Shown here: positions 1 to 9,670 of the stretch, piece by piece
How positions within the stretch are numbered: position 1 is the stretch's first letter
Layout of the letters: each line of letters opens with the position of its first letter
Origin: Elgaria multicarinata webbii
Taxonomy: Eukaryota; Chordata; Lepidosauria; Squamata; Anguidae
DNA length: 64,000 nt
Assembly: GCF_023053635.1 (NCBI RefSeq)
Contig: NC_086173.1
Location: forward strand, 145,547,197-145,611,196
Reading direction: 5' to 3'
Translations under genes and position numbers: made by a program
Notes under the pieces: generated by a model
What the model saw: the letters and a program-made list of their open reading frames with translations, nothing else
Told to the model about the DNA's origin: nothing
The model's database searches: none

Positions 1-358
1 GAAGAAGGCGGGGGGGAGAGCGGAAGAAGCTCTCCGACCCAGCTGGCTCTTTCGCCGGCAGCAGAAAGCCGGCGGGGAGGTGGGCGGCGGCAGCAAGGAT
101 GTGGCCGGATTCCCCAGCCGCCTCCTCCTCCGTCTCTTCAGGGCACGACCACACAGTCGTTTTGGGGGCGCACTGGGGGCGCATGCAAGCGCCCTCACAA
201 CGACGTGTAGATTCCCTCCTAGAGGTCAGAAGCTCAGAAGGAACCGGTCTTGAAGAATGGAGGAATTGCTACGGAGGACAGATATATGGCCCATCCTAAG
301 ATCCCCACCCATCTTTAAAACAGAAAAGAAAAGAGAAAAATAAGTAAGAGACGGATAT
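1..358. other. GC-rich stretch, no gene called
   Basis: The first 300 bases are G+C- and CpG-rich, then turn A-rich. A 66-codon open frame (99-299) has no recognisable domain. This could be a CpG-rich first exon or promoter of a gene lying to the left, or the core of a GC-rich non-autonomous transposon like those at 28009 and 61147. Nothing in the sequence decides between these. Confidence 0.3.
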
Positions 359-404
359 TTCCCAGACTGGGAATCAAACCCAGGTCACAAGGCACCTATT
401 AGAC

Positions 405-1638
405 CAGTGTTTCTCAACCTTTTTCTGACCGTGGCCTCCTTCCGACTTTGTTTCCTTCCTGTGGCCCCCCTATCCTACCAGTAGAAAGCTAGCTATTTAA
501 ATGTTTTGTTTGTAAATAGGACATGTTTTATTTATAATTTTTATAATTTATACAAAATACAATTACATAAAAATGTATCCTTTAAGTATTTCTCGATCAA
601 TGTGACCCTTGTGCTTGATGACCAGAAACAAGCTTTTTTATATCCGGTTCTATTGCTGTGAGGGATAACCGAAGATCACCTCTGTCCATTATGTTAAGGC
701 GATTCCGCGTTAGGCTGAGTAAATAATTCACACGACTGAAATCTGTTTCTACCAAATACGAAGTAGAAAATGCCATGAAAAACAATTTTACTTTATCCCA
801 AAGCTATGGAAACTTTTTAGATATTGTACTCTTTATCCAAAAATGGTGTTTTTCTTGACTGAAAGTTAATTTGGCTGCTATGTCCCTCTGTAGCTCTATG
901 AGCGCTTCTTGCAAAGAAACATCAACGTCAGCAGCATTCACAGCAAATGGATCAACTACCCAGGCCGGAATATCCATGTCCAGCAGATCATGGAAACAAA
1001 CTTCCATATCATTATAAAGCTGCTTCAAATGATCCACATACACAATTATTTCATCATCTTTCAATTCATCACTAACTGCTGCCAAAGAGGAAAACTGGGC
1101 GAATTCTCGACGTCCAATATTGGTGGCATACAGGTTGACTTTTCCAAGAAACCCTGTAATAATCTTGCTTGAAAAAAGGTCACAATTCTTGTCCTGTAGT
1201 TGTTTGTTTAACAAACTGAGCTTTTCGAAGACATCACACAGGTAAAACATATCACATTTAGCAGAGGTTATCTTTTCTTCCATTTCCTTGTCTCTGAAAA
1301 ATGTCGCAACTGAGTCCCACAAAGCAACTTTGGACAGCCAACAGACTTTTGTATGCAATAATAAGCGTGTGAAATCTTCGTTATTGTCCTCGCAAAGCTG
1401 TCGAAACAGGTGGTCTTGAAGTGCATTTGATTTAATGTAATTTACTGATTTTATTACAATCTGTAGAGACTCATGCAAGCGCCCTGATGGTTTTTTTGAA
1501 ACCAAGTTTTGAAACCTCTGTGGCCCCCTAGTCTCGTGCAGTGGCCCCCCATTTACAAGATTTTCACCTGTGGCCCCCTTGGAACATCCTGGGGGGGGGG
1601 GGCCTGGGGGCCATATGGCCCCCAGTTGAGAAACGCTG
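405..1638 (-). mobile_element. hAT DNA transposon (Charlie-like), degenerate
   Basis: Terminal inverted repeats CAGTGTTTCTCAAC (405-418) and its near complement at 1625-1638 match 13 of 14. They are flanked by 8-bp duplications TATTAGAC (397-404) and TATTAGAA (1639-1646), the hAT hallmark. The subterminal GTGGCCCCC-rich sequence occurs at both ends. The interior holds the C-terminal half of a hAT transposase on the minus strand; the N-terminal DNA-binding part is absent, so this is an internally deleted, non-autonomous copy. Confidence 0.85.
597..1505 (-). pseudogene. hAT transposase remnant (Charlie/ZBED/SCAND3-type)
   Basis: The reading frame runs from 1505 to 597 (about 303 codons) in one frame with a single in-frame stop near 804-806. 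The upstream part carries LFRQLCED...LLLHTKVCWLSK, the WLSKG-type block of hAT transposases. The downstream part, SYLVETDFSRVNYLLSLTRNRLNI...DLRLSLTAIEPDIKKLV, is the C-terminal dimerisation region. In the family this region helps form the RNase H-fold catalytic core. The BED-finger N-terminus and first catalytic residues are missing. Domesticated relatives exist in vertebrates (ZBED, SCAND3), but this copy lies between intact transposon ends and has a stop, so it is a transposon remnant. Confidence 0.8.
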
Positions 1639-1656
1639 TATTAGAATACGAGGGAA

Positions 1657-2050
1657 ACGGTTCTTTTTTTGTGGTCATATGATAAAAAGTACGAATCGTA
1701 AACCGTCTATAAGAAAATGGTTTGGTTTGTTGGTTTCGTTTTGGTTTACTGCTCTCTACTCCTTAACATGATCACAGCTTCTTTGTATGGCTTTTTAAAT
1801 AAGGCATGCATGCTGCATTTGCCAGCGAAACCCACGTGGCTTTACGGGGGAAGTGGAAAATATTATCAACTAAAATGTGATATATGGGAATGATCTAATA
1901 CGTTCAAGTTTTAAAATAAAACGCAATCCGTTTTTGCTCCCAACAATTCCCCTCTTCCCTGACCTACTGCACAGAAGAACCAGGACGAGGTGCATATGAA
2001 GAACGAAAGGGCAAGCCGCGATCATGCGCTTTCCAGCGCAAATGCTAGCC
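1657..2050. other. no gene or repeat identified
   Basis: Mixed sequence between the tRNA-like fragment and the hairpin MITE. I see no long frame, RNA gene or clear repeat. Confidence 0.4.
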
Positions 2051-2225
2051 ATACTTACTCGGAAGTAAGTTCCAGGCTGAGTTCGGAGGACACGCTAATC
2101 AACAGTTGTTTCCCATCCTGTTCCTATTCCCCCCCAACCCACCCCCCAGTTGATTAGCGTGTCGTCCGAACTCAGCCCCAGTGTGTGTTCAGTGGGGTTT
2201 ATTATTCTCAATGGGATTACCGCCT
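2051..2225. repeat. short palindromic repeat (ACTTACTC/AATGGG family), interrupted
   Basis: ACTTACTCGGAAGTAAGTTCCAG before 2076 and CAGTGTGTGTTCAGTGGGG after 2176 are two parts of a small repeat whose consensus is rich in GTAAGTCCCATTG and its complement. The hairpin element at 2076-2176 splits it. Other copies lie near 2955-3012 and 40473-40565. Confidence 0.5.
2076..2176. mobile_element. 101-bp hairpin MITE
   Basis: Two 28-bp arms, 2076-2103 and 2149-2176, are inverted copies with one mismatch (start GCTGAGTTCGGAGGACACGC), around a 45-bp pyrimidine-rich loop. CCAG lies on both sides and may be a short target duplication. No coding capacity. Confidence 0.75.
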
Positions 2226-2331
2226 CAGTGCCCAAATCCTGCCTAGAAAAAGAAGTAAATAAAGCACCGAGCCTTTCCATGTGCTTTTAGACATTCAATG
2301 ACTACAGAGAGACAACGAAAAACGAATCTCT

Positions 2332-2335
2332 AAAA
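2332..2335 (-). terminator. Pol III terminator of tRNA-Leu
   Basis: TTTT on the minus strand, five bases beyond the tRNA 3' end, as expected for Pol III termination. Confidence 0.75.
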
Positions 2336-2340
2336 GAATG

Positions 2341-2449
2341 TGTCAGAAGTGGGATTTGAACCCACGCCTCCATTCGGAGACCAGAACACCCAGGAGAGGG
2401 AAAGGTAGAACCTTGAGTCTGGCGCCTTAGACCACTCGGCCATCCTGAC
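2341..2449 (-). tRNA. tRNA-Leu (anticodon CAA) with intron
   Basis: Read on the minus strand the gene begins GTCAGGATGGCCGAGTGG (acceptor strand, D arm and A box). The anticodon CAA lies at 2415-2413, followed by G37. A 25-nt intron occupies 2411-2387, directly 3' of position 37 as in other nuclear tRNA-Leu(CAA) genes. After the intron, TTCTGG restores the anticodon stem; the long variable arm and the T arm GTGGG-TTCAAAT-CCCAC (B box) follow, and TTCTGAC pairs with the first seven bases before discriminator A. The mature length is 84 nt, normal for tRNA-Leu. All stems look intact, so this is probably a functional gene reading UUG codons, transcribed by Pol III. Confidence 0.95.
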
Positions 2450-2940
2450 ACTGCTGCAAAAGTACTTCCTTGTTCTCCTCTAATTGTTAATATGCTAATA
2501 TATGTGTCTCCTGTGTACTTTGAGTTGGAGGCGTTTCCCTTTCGTTTTACACAACACGTCAACCTCCTTGTATTTTACCTACTGTAAGCGAGCCCTAACA
2601 GCCTTTCTTCTGCAAAGAGGCAACCCCACTTACCCCATCCCCGCATCAAAATCGACCTAGCCCCTCCATTTCACCCCTCTCCTCCCTCCGCCACCCACCC
2701 ACGCAGCTTGGAGTCAAACGTACAGAGGACTGCTCTTAAACCAGCTGTTCCTTTAATAAAAGGGAGAGCTTCGAGATGTGGGTGGTAGTATATATTCTGA
2801 AATCAATTTAAAACAAGAACAACCCTCCCTTGATACTGGATGTGAGATATTTAGTTTCACACAGGATGCTGTAATCATATCTGCGAGGCTGGATATGATT
2901 ACAGGTTATTTAAATTAATAATGATATTAAAGACTTATAT
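2450..2940. other. no gene; C-rich tract
   Basis: Upstream flank of the tRNA gene. 2610-2710 is a C-rich low-complexity stretch. No coding frame or clear element seen. Confidence 0.4.
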
Positions 2941-3330
2941 TTGCAAGTGTAAAGTGCATGTTTATTCAGTAATAAGTCTCATTGAATACAATGGGACTTG
3001 CTTTCAAGGTAAGTGCATAGTATTTCAACATCTAGTATTATAACTAGACAGAGCTTTACCAAACAGTTCCCCAAACTTTGGGTCCTCAGATGTTGGAAGG
3101 TGGTGTTGTACTCTTGCCCTACTTGTGGGTTCCTGGCTCATACCTGGTTGGGCACAGTGTGAACAGAATGCTGGGCTAGGTGGACCTTTGGTCTGATCCA
3201 GCACAGCTCTCCTTCTGTTCCTGTGGACTACAGTTCCCATCATAAGTGAATATTGGCTATACTGGTGAGGGATGCTGGGAGTTGGTGTCCAAGAAGACCT
3301 GGGGTGCTGTGCTTAGGAACAGCTGTGCTT
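2941..3330. repeat. composite of small repeat and CR1 3' end
   Basis: 2955-3012 resembles the GTAAGTCCCATTG palindromic repeat. 3061-3098 and 3225-3290 (CCTCAGATGTTGG ... GATGCTGGGAGTTGG) look like two halves of one hAT-like MITE split by a plus-oriented CR1 LINE 3' end (about 3100-3224, containing ACCTTTGGTCTGATCCAGC). 3306-3338 has a direct duplication of GTGCTTAGGAACAGCT. Confidence 0.5.
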
Positions 3331-3742
3331 AGGAACAGCTGTGTAAGGTTTTCAGTTAACGCAGAAACAGGCGGGGAATAAAGAAGCAACCAATGGAAGA
3401 GTTCTTTAAAAAACAAAACATATTATTCTCTGTTTTTCTAGAAAGTCTAGGGCTGCTTCTAGAGGTATGGTTTCTAGCGCTACCAATTTAAAAACACTGT
3501 GCAGCTATTTTCTTTCTTAATGCAAAAATTGATTTAAATTGTTGTACACAGCCTGGATGGCTTTTTAGCAAATAAGATTGTACATTATTGAGGATGAGGA
3601 TGGGTTTTTATTTTTATTTTTATGGAAAGAAAAAAGACAGAAGAGACTTTAGTTGGGGGAGATTTCTTGGTAGTTGTGCTCCACGGTTATAACAACTTCT
3701 GCAGCCTAATCTCTGATAGCTTTCAGTTTGTTGGTGAATCAG

Positions 3743-4074
3743 AGCTCCATCCGATGAGTGTTTTATTCCATGCTCATTACTGGGCACTCACAGAGTTTGC
3801 TCAGGTCATTCACATGACGTCATCTGTCTCCCACATGCCTTCTGGCCTTCCATTCACGACAAAAAAGAACCTGGTTAAGTCCAATGTATTTTTAAACACA
3901 GAATTGCTGCTCTCTCCTACCGTGTGCAGGAGAAGCAGCGCCATTAGAACAGGAGATTCAATGGACCTTGTGCTCGTTGTGTACTTCCTCTTTTGAAAGG
4001 AAGTAACTGAGGAACAAAAACACAGGCGGAGAAGTGATGGTAAGGAGTGTGTTTCCTCCCAGTGTGATGGAGCT
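3743..4074. mobile_element. non-autonomous repeat with AGCTCCATC ends
   Basis: Short inverted ends AGCTCCATC (3743) and GATGGAGCT (4066-4074). The interior (ACTGGGCACTCAC...CATGACGTCATCTG) is shared with 61966-62202, and part of it with about 30830-31123 in reverse. A 124-codon plus frame and a 97-codon minus frame across it carry no known domain. Confidence 0.55.
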
Positions 4075-4166
4075 TTCAGGATGCCCATAGCAACTGTCTC
4101 CATAACATCAAGTTCACACCAAAGGAAACTGGCCTGATTTCTTTGAATAGTTGAGGTCGCTGCTGC

Positions 4167-4640
4167 ATAAGAACGTAAGAGCCATGCTGGATCAGACCAA
4201 GGGTCCAGCTAGTCCAGCTGTTCACATAGTGGCCAACCAGCTGTTGACCAGGGACCCACAAGCAACACACAGTGCAACAGCACCCTCCCTCTCATGTCCC
4301 CCAGCAACTGGTGTATACAGGCTTACTGCCTCTGATACTGGAGGTTGCATTTAGCCGTCAGGAATAGTAGCCATTGATAGCCTTATCCTCCAGGAATTTA
4401 TCCAACTCCCTTTTAAAGCTGTCCAAATTGGTGGCCATCACTACATCTTGTGCCAGTGAATTCCATAGTTTAACTATGTGCTGTGTGACGATGTCCCTCC
4501 TTTTATCTGTCCTGATTCTTCACCCAATCAGCTTCATGGGACGACCCCAGGTTCTAGTATTATGGGTGAGGGAGAAAAATGTCTCCCTATCCACATTGTC
4601 CACACCATGCAAAGTCTGGAGGGTCCCCCAAAGCATATAG
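4167..4640 (-). mobile_element. CR1-type LINE, 3' end
   Basis: Minus-oriented 3' end of a CR1 LINE. The complement encodes the end of ORF2 (LWNSLAQDVVMATNLDSFKRELDKF...), followed by the family's short 3' UTR, whose GCTGGATCAGACC block (4187) recurs through the window. 5'-truncated, as is usual for CR1. Confidence 0.8.
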
Positions 4641-5220
4641 TATTCAAAACCACCACATCTGATTACAAAAGAGTCATCACAGAAACATTTGTTGATTTGA
4701 GAATGTGCATTAAAATGGATATGTTAATTTGCAAACAACTACAAGATGTCAAGTGCACAATTCCTTTCATTCACTGCAGAACTGCCTTGTAATTCAGATA
4801 TTACATCAAAAAAGAAGTGCTATGTTCCCATAAGGTTTTCATCAAAACATCCATCTTTTTCCTGAAAGGAATGATCTTCATGAAGGTATCCCAGGTTTTC
4901 GCAGGGCAAACATCTTTTCAAATTAAGACATATGCTTAGGAGTGCTGGTCTTTAGGATACATTAGAAATTCTTTGTTTACCTGCAAACCTATAAGGTCAA
5001 TGGCAAAGTGGCTGCTGGAATGCACTGTTACCACCTTAGCAAGAGCAATTTATGGTGTAATTCATAAGTGTATGTAGCCTAAAATGCTTTGGCAAAAGGT
5101 GAGGGTTATGGGGAAGAGTCCTAGAACCGTAAAACATATATGCAGGAACCCAAACATTTTGCATTGCACATGAAAGTACAAATAGAGAAGACACTGCTGA
5201 AGTTAAATTGATTCTAAAAT
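4641..5220. other. no gene identified
   Basis: A/T-rich sequence with short unremarkable frames, lying just beyond the 3' end of the transcription unit at 5226-6334. Confidence 0.4.
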
Positions 5221-5225
5221 CCCAC

Positions 5226-5231
5226 TTTATT
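5226..5231 (-). promoter_or_regulatory. polyadenylation signal
   Basis: AATAAA on the minus strand (context CTAATAAAGTGG), about 350 bases 3' of the stop codon of the frame at 5584-6156. A plausible transcript end for that unit. Confidence 0.45.
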
Positions 5232-5583
5232 AGTATGTTAATAACCAGTTGCTTTGTCTTCTGCTGAAGGAAAAACTCTCACATGCAATCTGGATGTTTG
5301 GAAATCTAACATACTTTGAAGCAAGAGGGTCTTTTCTTTCTAATGAAAACAAGGAACTTCAGTTGTCCGTGTTTTTCTCTCAAGGCTCTGCTGGGAACCT
5401 TCACTACTGAAGACTAGTGAGGCCATTTTCTTAGAGTGTTGGTTTTCCTGGCATCTTAGATGGCAATGCAAGGTTTTCTGTCAGTGGAGGATGGGATTTT
5501 TCAGAGGCTGGCCATTTCTTCTCTTCCTTCCCCCCTGTAGAGACCACTTACGCCAGCCCAGGGAGAAAGGGAGTGATATTCTG

Positions 5584-6156
5584 CTAATAAGGATTCATGC
5601 TGGGGTGATTGACAAACAAGCACGGGATCAATTGCCTGGGCATCATCTCATTCACTTCATACTGAAGGTCTTCGCCGATGAGTGCGCAGACATTGCTGCC
5701 CATCCTGCCACAGTTGGCTGGCAAGGGCACTGCATTGTTGAAGGCACATCGTTGCTGCTCATCTTGCCACAGAGTGCTGGTGTTATCGCTTCGCTGCTGA
5801 GGGCGCACTGTTGCTGGCCATCTTGCTGCTGGTGGTCTGGAAGGCCATACGATTGTTGGAGTCACGTTGCCAGTGCCCAATGCGGCTTGTGAGGACATGT
5901 AATTGCTGAGGAAACATTGTTGCTGCCCATCTTGGGTCGTGAGACTATATTGTTGCGCAAAGATTGCCTTTTCATTCCCCTGGATTGGCAGGGGCGTCTT
6001 TCCTTGGCGTCGGAAAAACGGTGGCTTCACCTTAGGCACAACGACATCCGATGGATAGTTTCGATTTGCCCGTTGCCGCTTTCTTCGCTGCTGCTTCTGT
6101 TTCCGTTTCATTCTTTTCTGAGGTTGCATCTTCTTCTGTTTACGGGCAGCAGCCAT
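5584..6156 (-). CDS. unrecognised basic protein, single exon (190 aa)
   Basis: I do not recognise this protein. The frame starts at ATG 6156 in an acceptable context (AACAATGG). Residues 1-34 are extremely basic (Lys/Arg/Gln runs such as KRKQKQQRRKRQR), suggesting nuclear or nucleic-acid binding. Residues about 35-75 (YPSDVVVPKVKPPFFRRQGKTPL...) look non-repetitive. The rest is built on a decayed 59-bp tandem DNA repeat (GATGGGCAGCAACAATG-like) that is read in two frames, giving QDGQQQCFLSN and later QDEQQRCAFNN. No signal peptide or membrane segment. A TATA-like box 5' and AATAAA 3' make it gene-like. It may be a lineage-specific gene, perhaps a sperm-type basic protein, a decayed processed copy, or chance. 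A short overlapping frame from ATG 6293 lies in the leader. Confidence 0.4.
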   Translation of the reverse strand: MAAARKQKKMQPQKRMKRKQKQQRRKRQRANRNYPSDVVVPKVKPPFFRRQGKTPLPIQGNEKAIFAQQYSLTTQDGQQQCFLSNYMSSQAALGTGNVTPTIVWPSRPPAARWPATVRPQQRSDNTSTLWQDEQQRCAFNNAVPLPANCGRMGSNVCALIGEDLQYEVNEMMPRQLIPCLFVNHPSMNPY

Positions 6157-6325
6157 TGTTTCTGTCTTCTGTGCCTAAGCTCACTGTACTCCTGAAGTGA
6201 TGAATCGCCTCTACCTCTGCTGTCATATACTGGCTTGTATTCAAATGAGGGAGCAGCTGTTTGGCCTTTGATTGGCTGGCTAGAACAATACACTTTCTTA
6301 GGATGTAACTGTGATGTTGTGCTGC

Positions 6326-6334
6326 CTTATATGT
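6326..6334 (-). promoter_or_regulatory. TATA-like box
   Basis: CATATAAGG on the minus strand, about 170 bases 5' of the ATG at 6156. If used, transcription would start near 6300. A CCAAT motif (near 6270) lies downstream of it, so this promoter call is tentative. Confidence 0.3.
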
Positions 6335-6384
6335 CATAAATGTAAATATCTGCAAGGTTAATGCTTTATATTACATAGACAGTT

Positions 6385-6470
6385 CCATGAAATAAGTAGG
6401 CCTCAATATGAACCGCCCAGAGAGCTTCGGCTATGTGGCAGTATACAAATGCAATAAATAATAATGTACT
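6385..6470 (+). mobile_element. L2-type LINE 3' tail
   Basis: GAACCGCCCAGAGAGCTTCGG followed by a degenerate (AATAA)n tail. The same tail ends the longer L2-type copies at 24745 and 38905. Confidence 0.65.
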
Positions 6471-6479
6471 TATGATTTG

Positions 6480-6960
6480 AATCCACAGGTTGGGTTCATA
6501 AGGGGGGTTGAATGCCTAGTGCTGATTGGATGGTTGAGGGGGAGTGCTTGAATTGGCTGTGTGAGAGTGGGAGGAGATGGAGAAATGTAGCTTTATATAC
6601 AGACAGTTAAGTCAGGGGTAGGAGAAGAGACAGAGTGGGTATGGATTAGGATTCTGTGAAGTGAAGGGTAGAAGTGGGGTAGAGAGAAGTGGATGATTAT
6701 ATGAGGAAAGTGTAGGATTCTATGAGAGAAGTGGATGATAGTAGTATTCTAGAGTGAAACCTTGTAAGAAAGAACTGTCAGAAACCAATATGCTTAGAAC
6801 CTTGTAACCATACACATCTGAACTGAGGAAAGCAATAAGCTTATGTATAAGCACTTATGTTAATAAATTCCAGTTAATTAAAACAACTGATGTGGTTGGT
6901 GGAGTGACGGAGGAGAAAACAATAGTGGCAGCAGAATGGGAAACTGAGGGCTAGGTTGCC
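6480..6960 (+). mobile_element. possible LTR-retroelement remnant (fossil)
   Basis: The stretch has the layout of a long terminal repeat (CCAAT-like motifs, TATA near 6592, AATAAA near 6863), then a short segment starting ATAGTGGCAGCAG near 6922 that resembles the start of Ty3/gypsy-type internal regions. No second repeat and no coding part are seen. Broken fossil; family uncertain. Confidence 0.3.
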
Positions 6961-7765
6961 GGGCTGTGGAGCCTAAAGAATAAAGGCGAGACGAGCAGCA
7001 GCACTAGGCCTAAACCCTCACACACACACGTCATTAGCACAGGGGGGATTTAAGTGGTCCTGGTGCTAGTGGCTTGGATAGTCCTGTCAGGTAGTTTGTG
7101 GGCGTCTCAGGTGAAGCCAAGACGACACAGAGGAGGTTAGGACATCACAGTAACAATAGCATCTGAACAATCCACAGCACTTCATAATATGCCCCTGTGA
7201 GCTGTTTCTCCCTCCCATATACAAATAGAGAAGACTGTGACATCATCAGACCTAATATCTGGCCAGTGGGAAGGAAGAGACCAACAGTGAAGCTGACATG
7301 GTGCTTTTTTGCTTTAACAGTTAGAAAGATATCTAACCATCCTTCCTGCAGTTAATTATTATTTTTAAATAAATGTTGTAGAAATCATTATCTCAGTAGT
7401 AATATAACATAATATCAAATGCCTACACAGAAAGTAAGTTCTGGCTAGGTTCTGTTACACTTTAATGTGAACAAGAGAAACAGAATTGACAGTCAGCCGC
7501 CCAACCTAAAAAGAAGCATCAGCAACAACAGATCTTTCAGCAGAGAAATGGTCACAAGAACCAGACTCAGTGGCACACACATGTAGGTACCAACTCTGTC
7601 CCCTTGTCTACCCTGGCAACACTATTACATCTAAGGCACATTGGTGTCAGATGGATAGTTGCGTGGCATAGATATTTGCCATGCTGGCGACAATATTAAA
7701 GGATCTAATAGTCATCCACAATAGTGGGTGCATATACCTGCTCATTTTTCAGTGTGATACGTCAT
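6961..7765. other. no gene identified
   Basis: Includes a short (CA)n near 7019-7028. No credible frame or clear repeat otherwise. Confidence 0.35.
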
Positions 7766-8035
7766 CATATGGAACTATGGAATTCACTTTCACAGGATGT
7801 AGTGATGGCCACCAAGTTGGATGGCTTCGAAAGGGCTTGGACAAATTCATGGAGGATAAGGCTATTAATGGCTACTAGTCCTGATGGCTCTATGCTATCT
7901 CCAGTATCAGAGGCAGTATGCCTATGTACACAAGTTACTGGGGGAATATTGGGTGGGAGGGTGCTGTTGCACTCATGTCCTGCTTGTGGGTTTACCGCGG
8001 GCAACTGGCTGGCCACTGTGTGAACAGAAGGGGAT
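7766..8035 (+). mobile_element. CR1-type LINE, 3' end
   Basis: Plus-strand frame ELWNSLSQDVVMATKLDGFERAW is the C-terminal end of CR1 ORF2, followed by the 3' UTR (ATGTCCTGCTTGTGGG at 7974). Heavily 5'-truncated. Confidence 0.8.
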
Positions 8036-8977
8036 TTCTTCTGCATAAGTGCTACCACTGAGATGTTGGTCAACCATACGTACTTCAGCAATGTTGCATT
8101 GATATCTGTCTTTACAATGGCTGGTTTTGCAGGATGGTCATGCCTATATCAGCAGTCACAAACAAGCCCATAACTAATCCCACAGAGGATGGAGTTTTTG
8201 AAGTAGAATAAGTCCCAGCCACCTCTTCTGTTGGAAATTAAATGTGGTCTCTTCACCTTTTGTGCTTCTCTATTCTTTATTATCTCCAGAATTTTAGCAC
8301 AATCTCACAGACTTGTGGACGAAACACGGACGCTACAAAGATAAATTAGTGAAGCAATTACAGAGAGCATGAGTTGTAACAAATCAAACTCCCAAACATC
8401 CTGCATGCCATCTAAAGCAAAGGGTGCTGCTATGTGGCAAAGTGGCAGTCTTGCAAGAACCAAACAGATGCCTTCAATGGACACAAAAAGGTCTTTGACC
8501 CACATTTAAGACACACTGCAATGCTACGGACAAAAAGTGTCAGTACTGGGGGTGAAAGACCATGGTTCAAATTGCACCCTTGACTATTAAAGCTTGCTGC
8601 TTATGTTTGCTCACAAGTCTTTTTCTTTCACTCTGCCTGACTGTGCGGGACTAACATGCAAAGAAATAAATAAGAATTATAAAGCAGTCTGTACACCGAA
8701 AAGTGCTGTAGAAATAATGAATAAGAAAATAGACACTGCTGTGATCTGCCTCCCAGGGCTTCTGGGAAAGCAAACAAAAATCCCAACTAAGTGAACTAAT
8801 AGCAAAACACACTTCACAAATGAGCTTATAATTATTGTTCAGACTTGGCATTTAGCCAACGGTCATGTAAACTTTTGGGTGTCTAAAACATTCGTGACGA
8901 TGTGCACAATCCTTCTGGACTGTTTGTTTTCTAAAGGTAGTGGTGTCATAACATGGCCTGAAGTGATGTCCCTATAC
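8036..8977. other. no gene identified
   Basis: Frames of about 66 codons on both strands have no recognisable content. GGTTCAAATTGCACC near 8562 resembles a Pol III B box and may be a decayed tRNA-SINE head. Confidence 0.35.
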
Positions 8978-9098
8978 CAGGAGTGAGCAACTTGTGGCCC
9001 TCGAGACGTTTTGGATTTCTCACCATTGGCTATGCTGGCTAGAGCTGATGAGGGTTGTAGCCCAAAACATCTGGAGGCCCATATATTACATACCCCTA
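8978..9098. mobile_element. hAT-like MITE, GGGCAACTTGTGG-ended family
   Basis: Ends CAGGAGTGAGCAACTTGTGG and a complementary end near 9085-9098; interior CCATTGGCTATGCTGGCTAG, as in the copy at 27577. Target duplication not clear here. Confidence 0.55.
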
Positions 9099-9670
9099 TC
9101 ATATACTGTTCCAACTGTCAGCTTTTGAGGTTCCTAATCTCTATATATGCCTATTTCATCCATACCTTTTTGAACTCCACATTACCACATGGATTGTAAG
9201 ACAAGAGACATTTTTCTGTGCCGTGTGGCTTTGGGGTCTGAGATTATTCTTTCTGAAGAAACATTTGTCTTCCTCGACAAATCACATAGTGGTCAGCCTC
9301 AATACTTATGCACTACTGGGTAGTAAAATATAAAATTAAACTGTAAAGATACAGCATCTAATGGGTTTCTCATGGTACCCACAGATGTGATCTCAGAGAA
9401 TAGCAGCAAGTATTATTTATTTTCAGTTTTAAATAGGGTGCTGGGCTATTTATCAGGAAGGAAGTGCTGCTCTTTCCAGAGCCCAGCATGAACTAGATCA
9501 GTCAGAATGTCATAGGCCCTTTCATTGGAGGGTGGGGTGGGGGTCAGAGTGGCTATCTTCTACTGAACTCCCTCAAGCCAACCTGCCAGGCGGCCCAGTC
9601 CCAATGCAGCAGTAGCCTTTATAGTTTACAGCCAGAATCTAAAGGGTTCAGAGCCCAGTTCAGTAGTGAA

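Larger units (their letters stand above)
359..1656 (-). pseudogene. tRNA-Glu-like fragment split by a hAT insertion
   Basis: Removing the insertion at 405-1638 and one target duplication leaves a minus-strand tRNA-like sequence of about 55 bases. Its 3' half has a perfect T arm (CTGGG/CCCAG around TTTGATT) and a 3' acceptor strand GGGAA, which pairs with TTCCC at the 5' end (about 1652-1656). The TTCTAATAGG segment resembles the tRNA-Glu D-arm GTCTAGTGG. The anticodon arm is largely missing, so this is a decayed tRNA copy or the head of a tRNA-derived SINE, not a working gene. Confidence 0.45.

Noticed and set aside
5491-5892. 133-codon plus-strand frame
   Set aside because: Antisense shadow of the minus-strand frame at 5584-6156, which has the better promoter, start and polyadenylation context.
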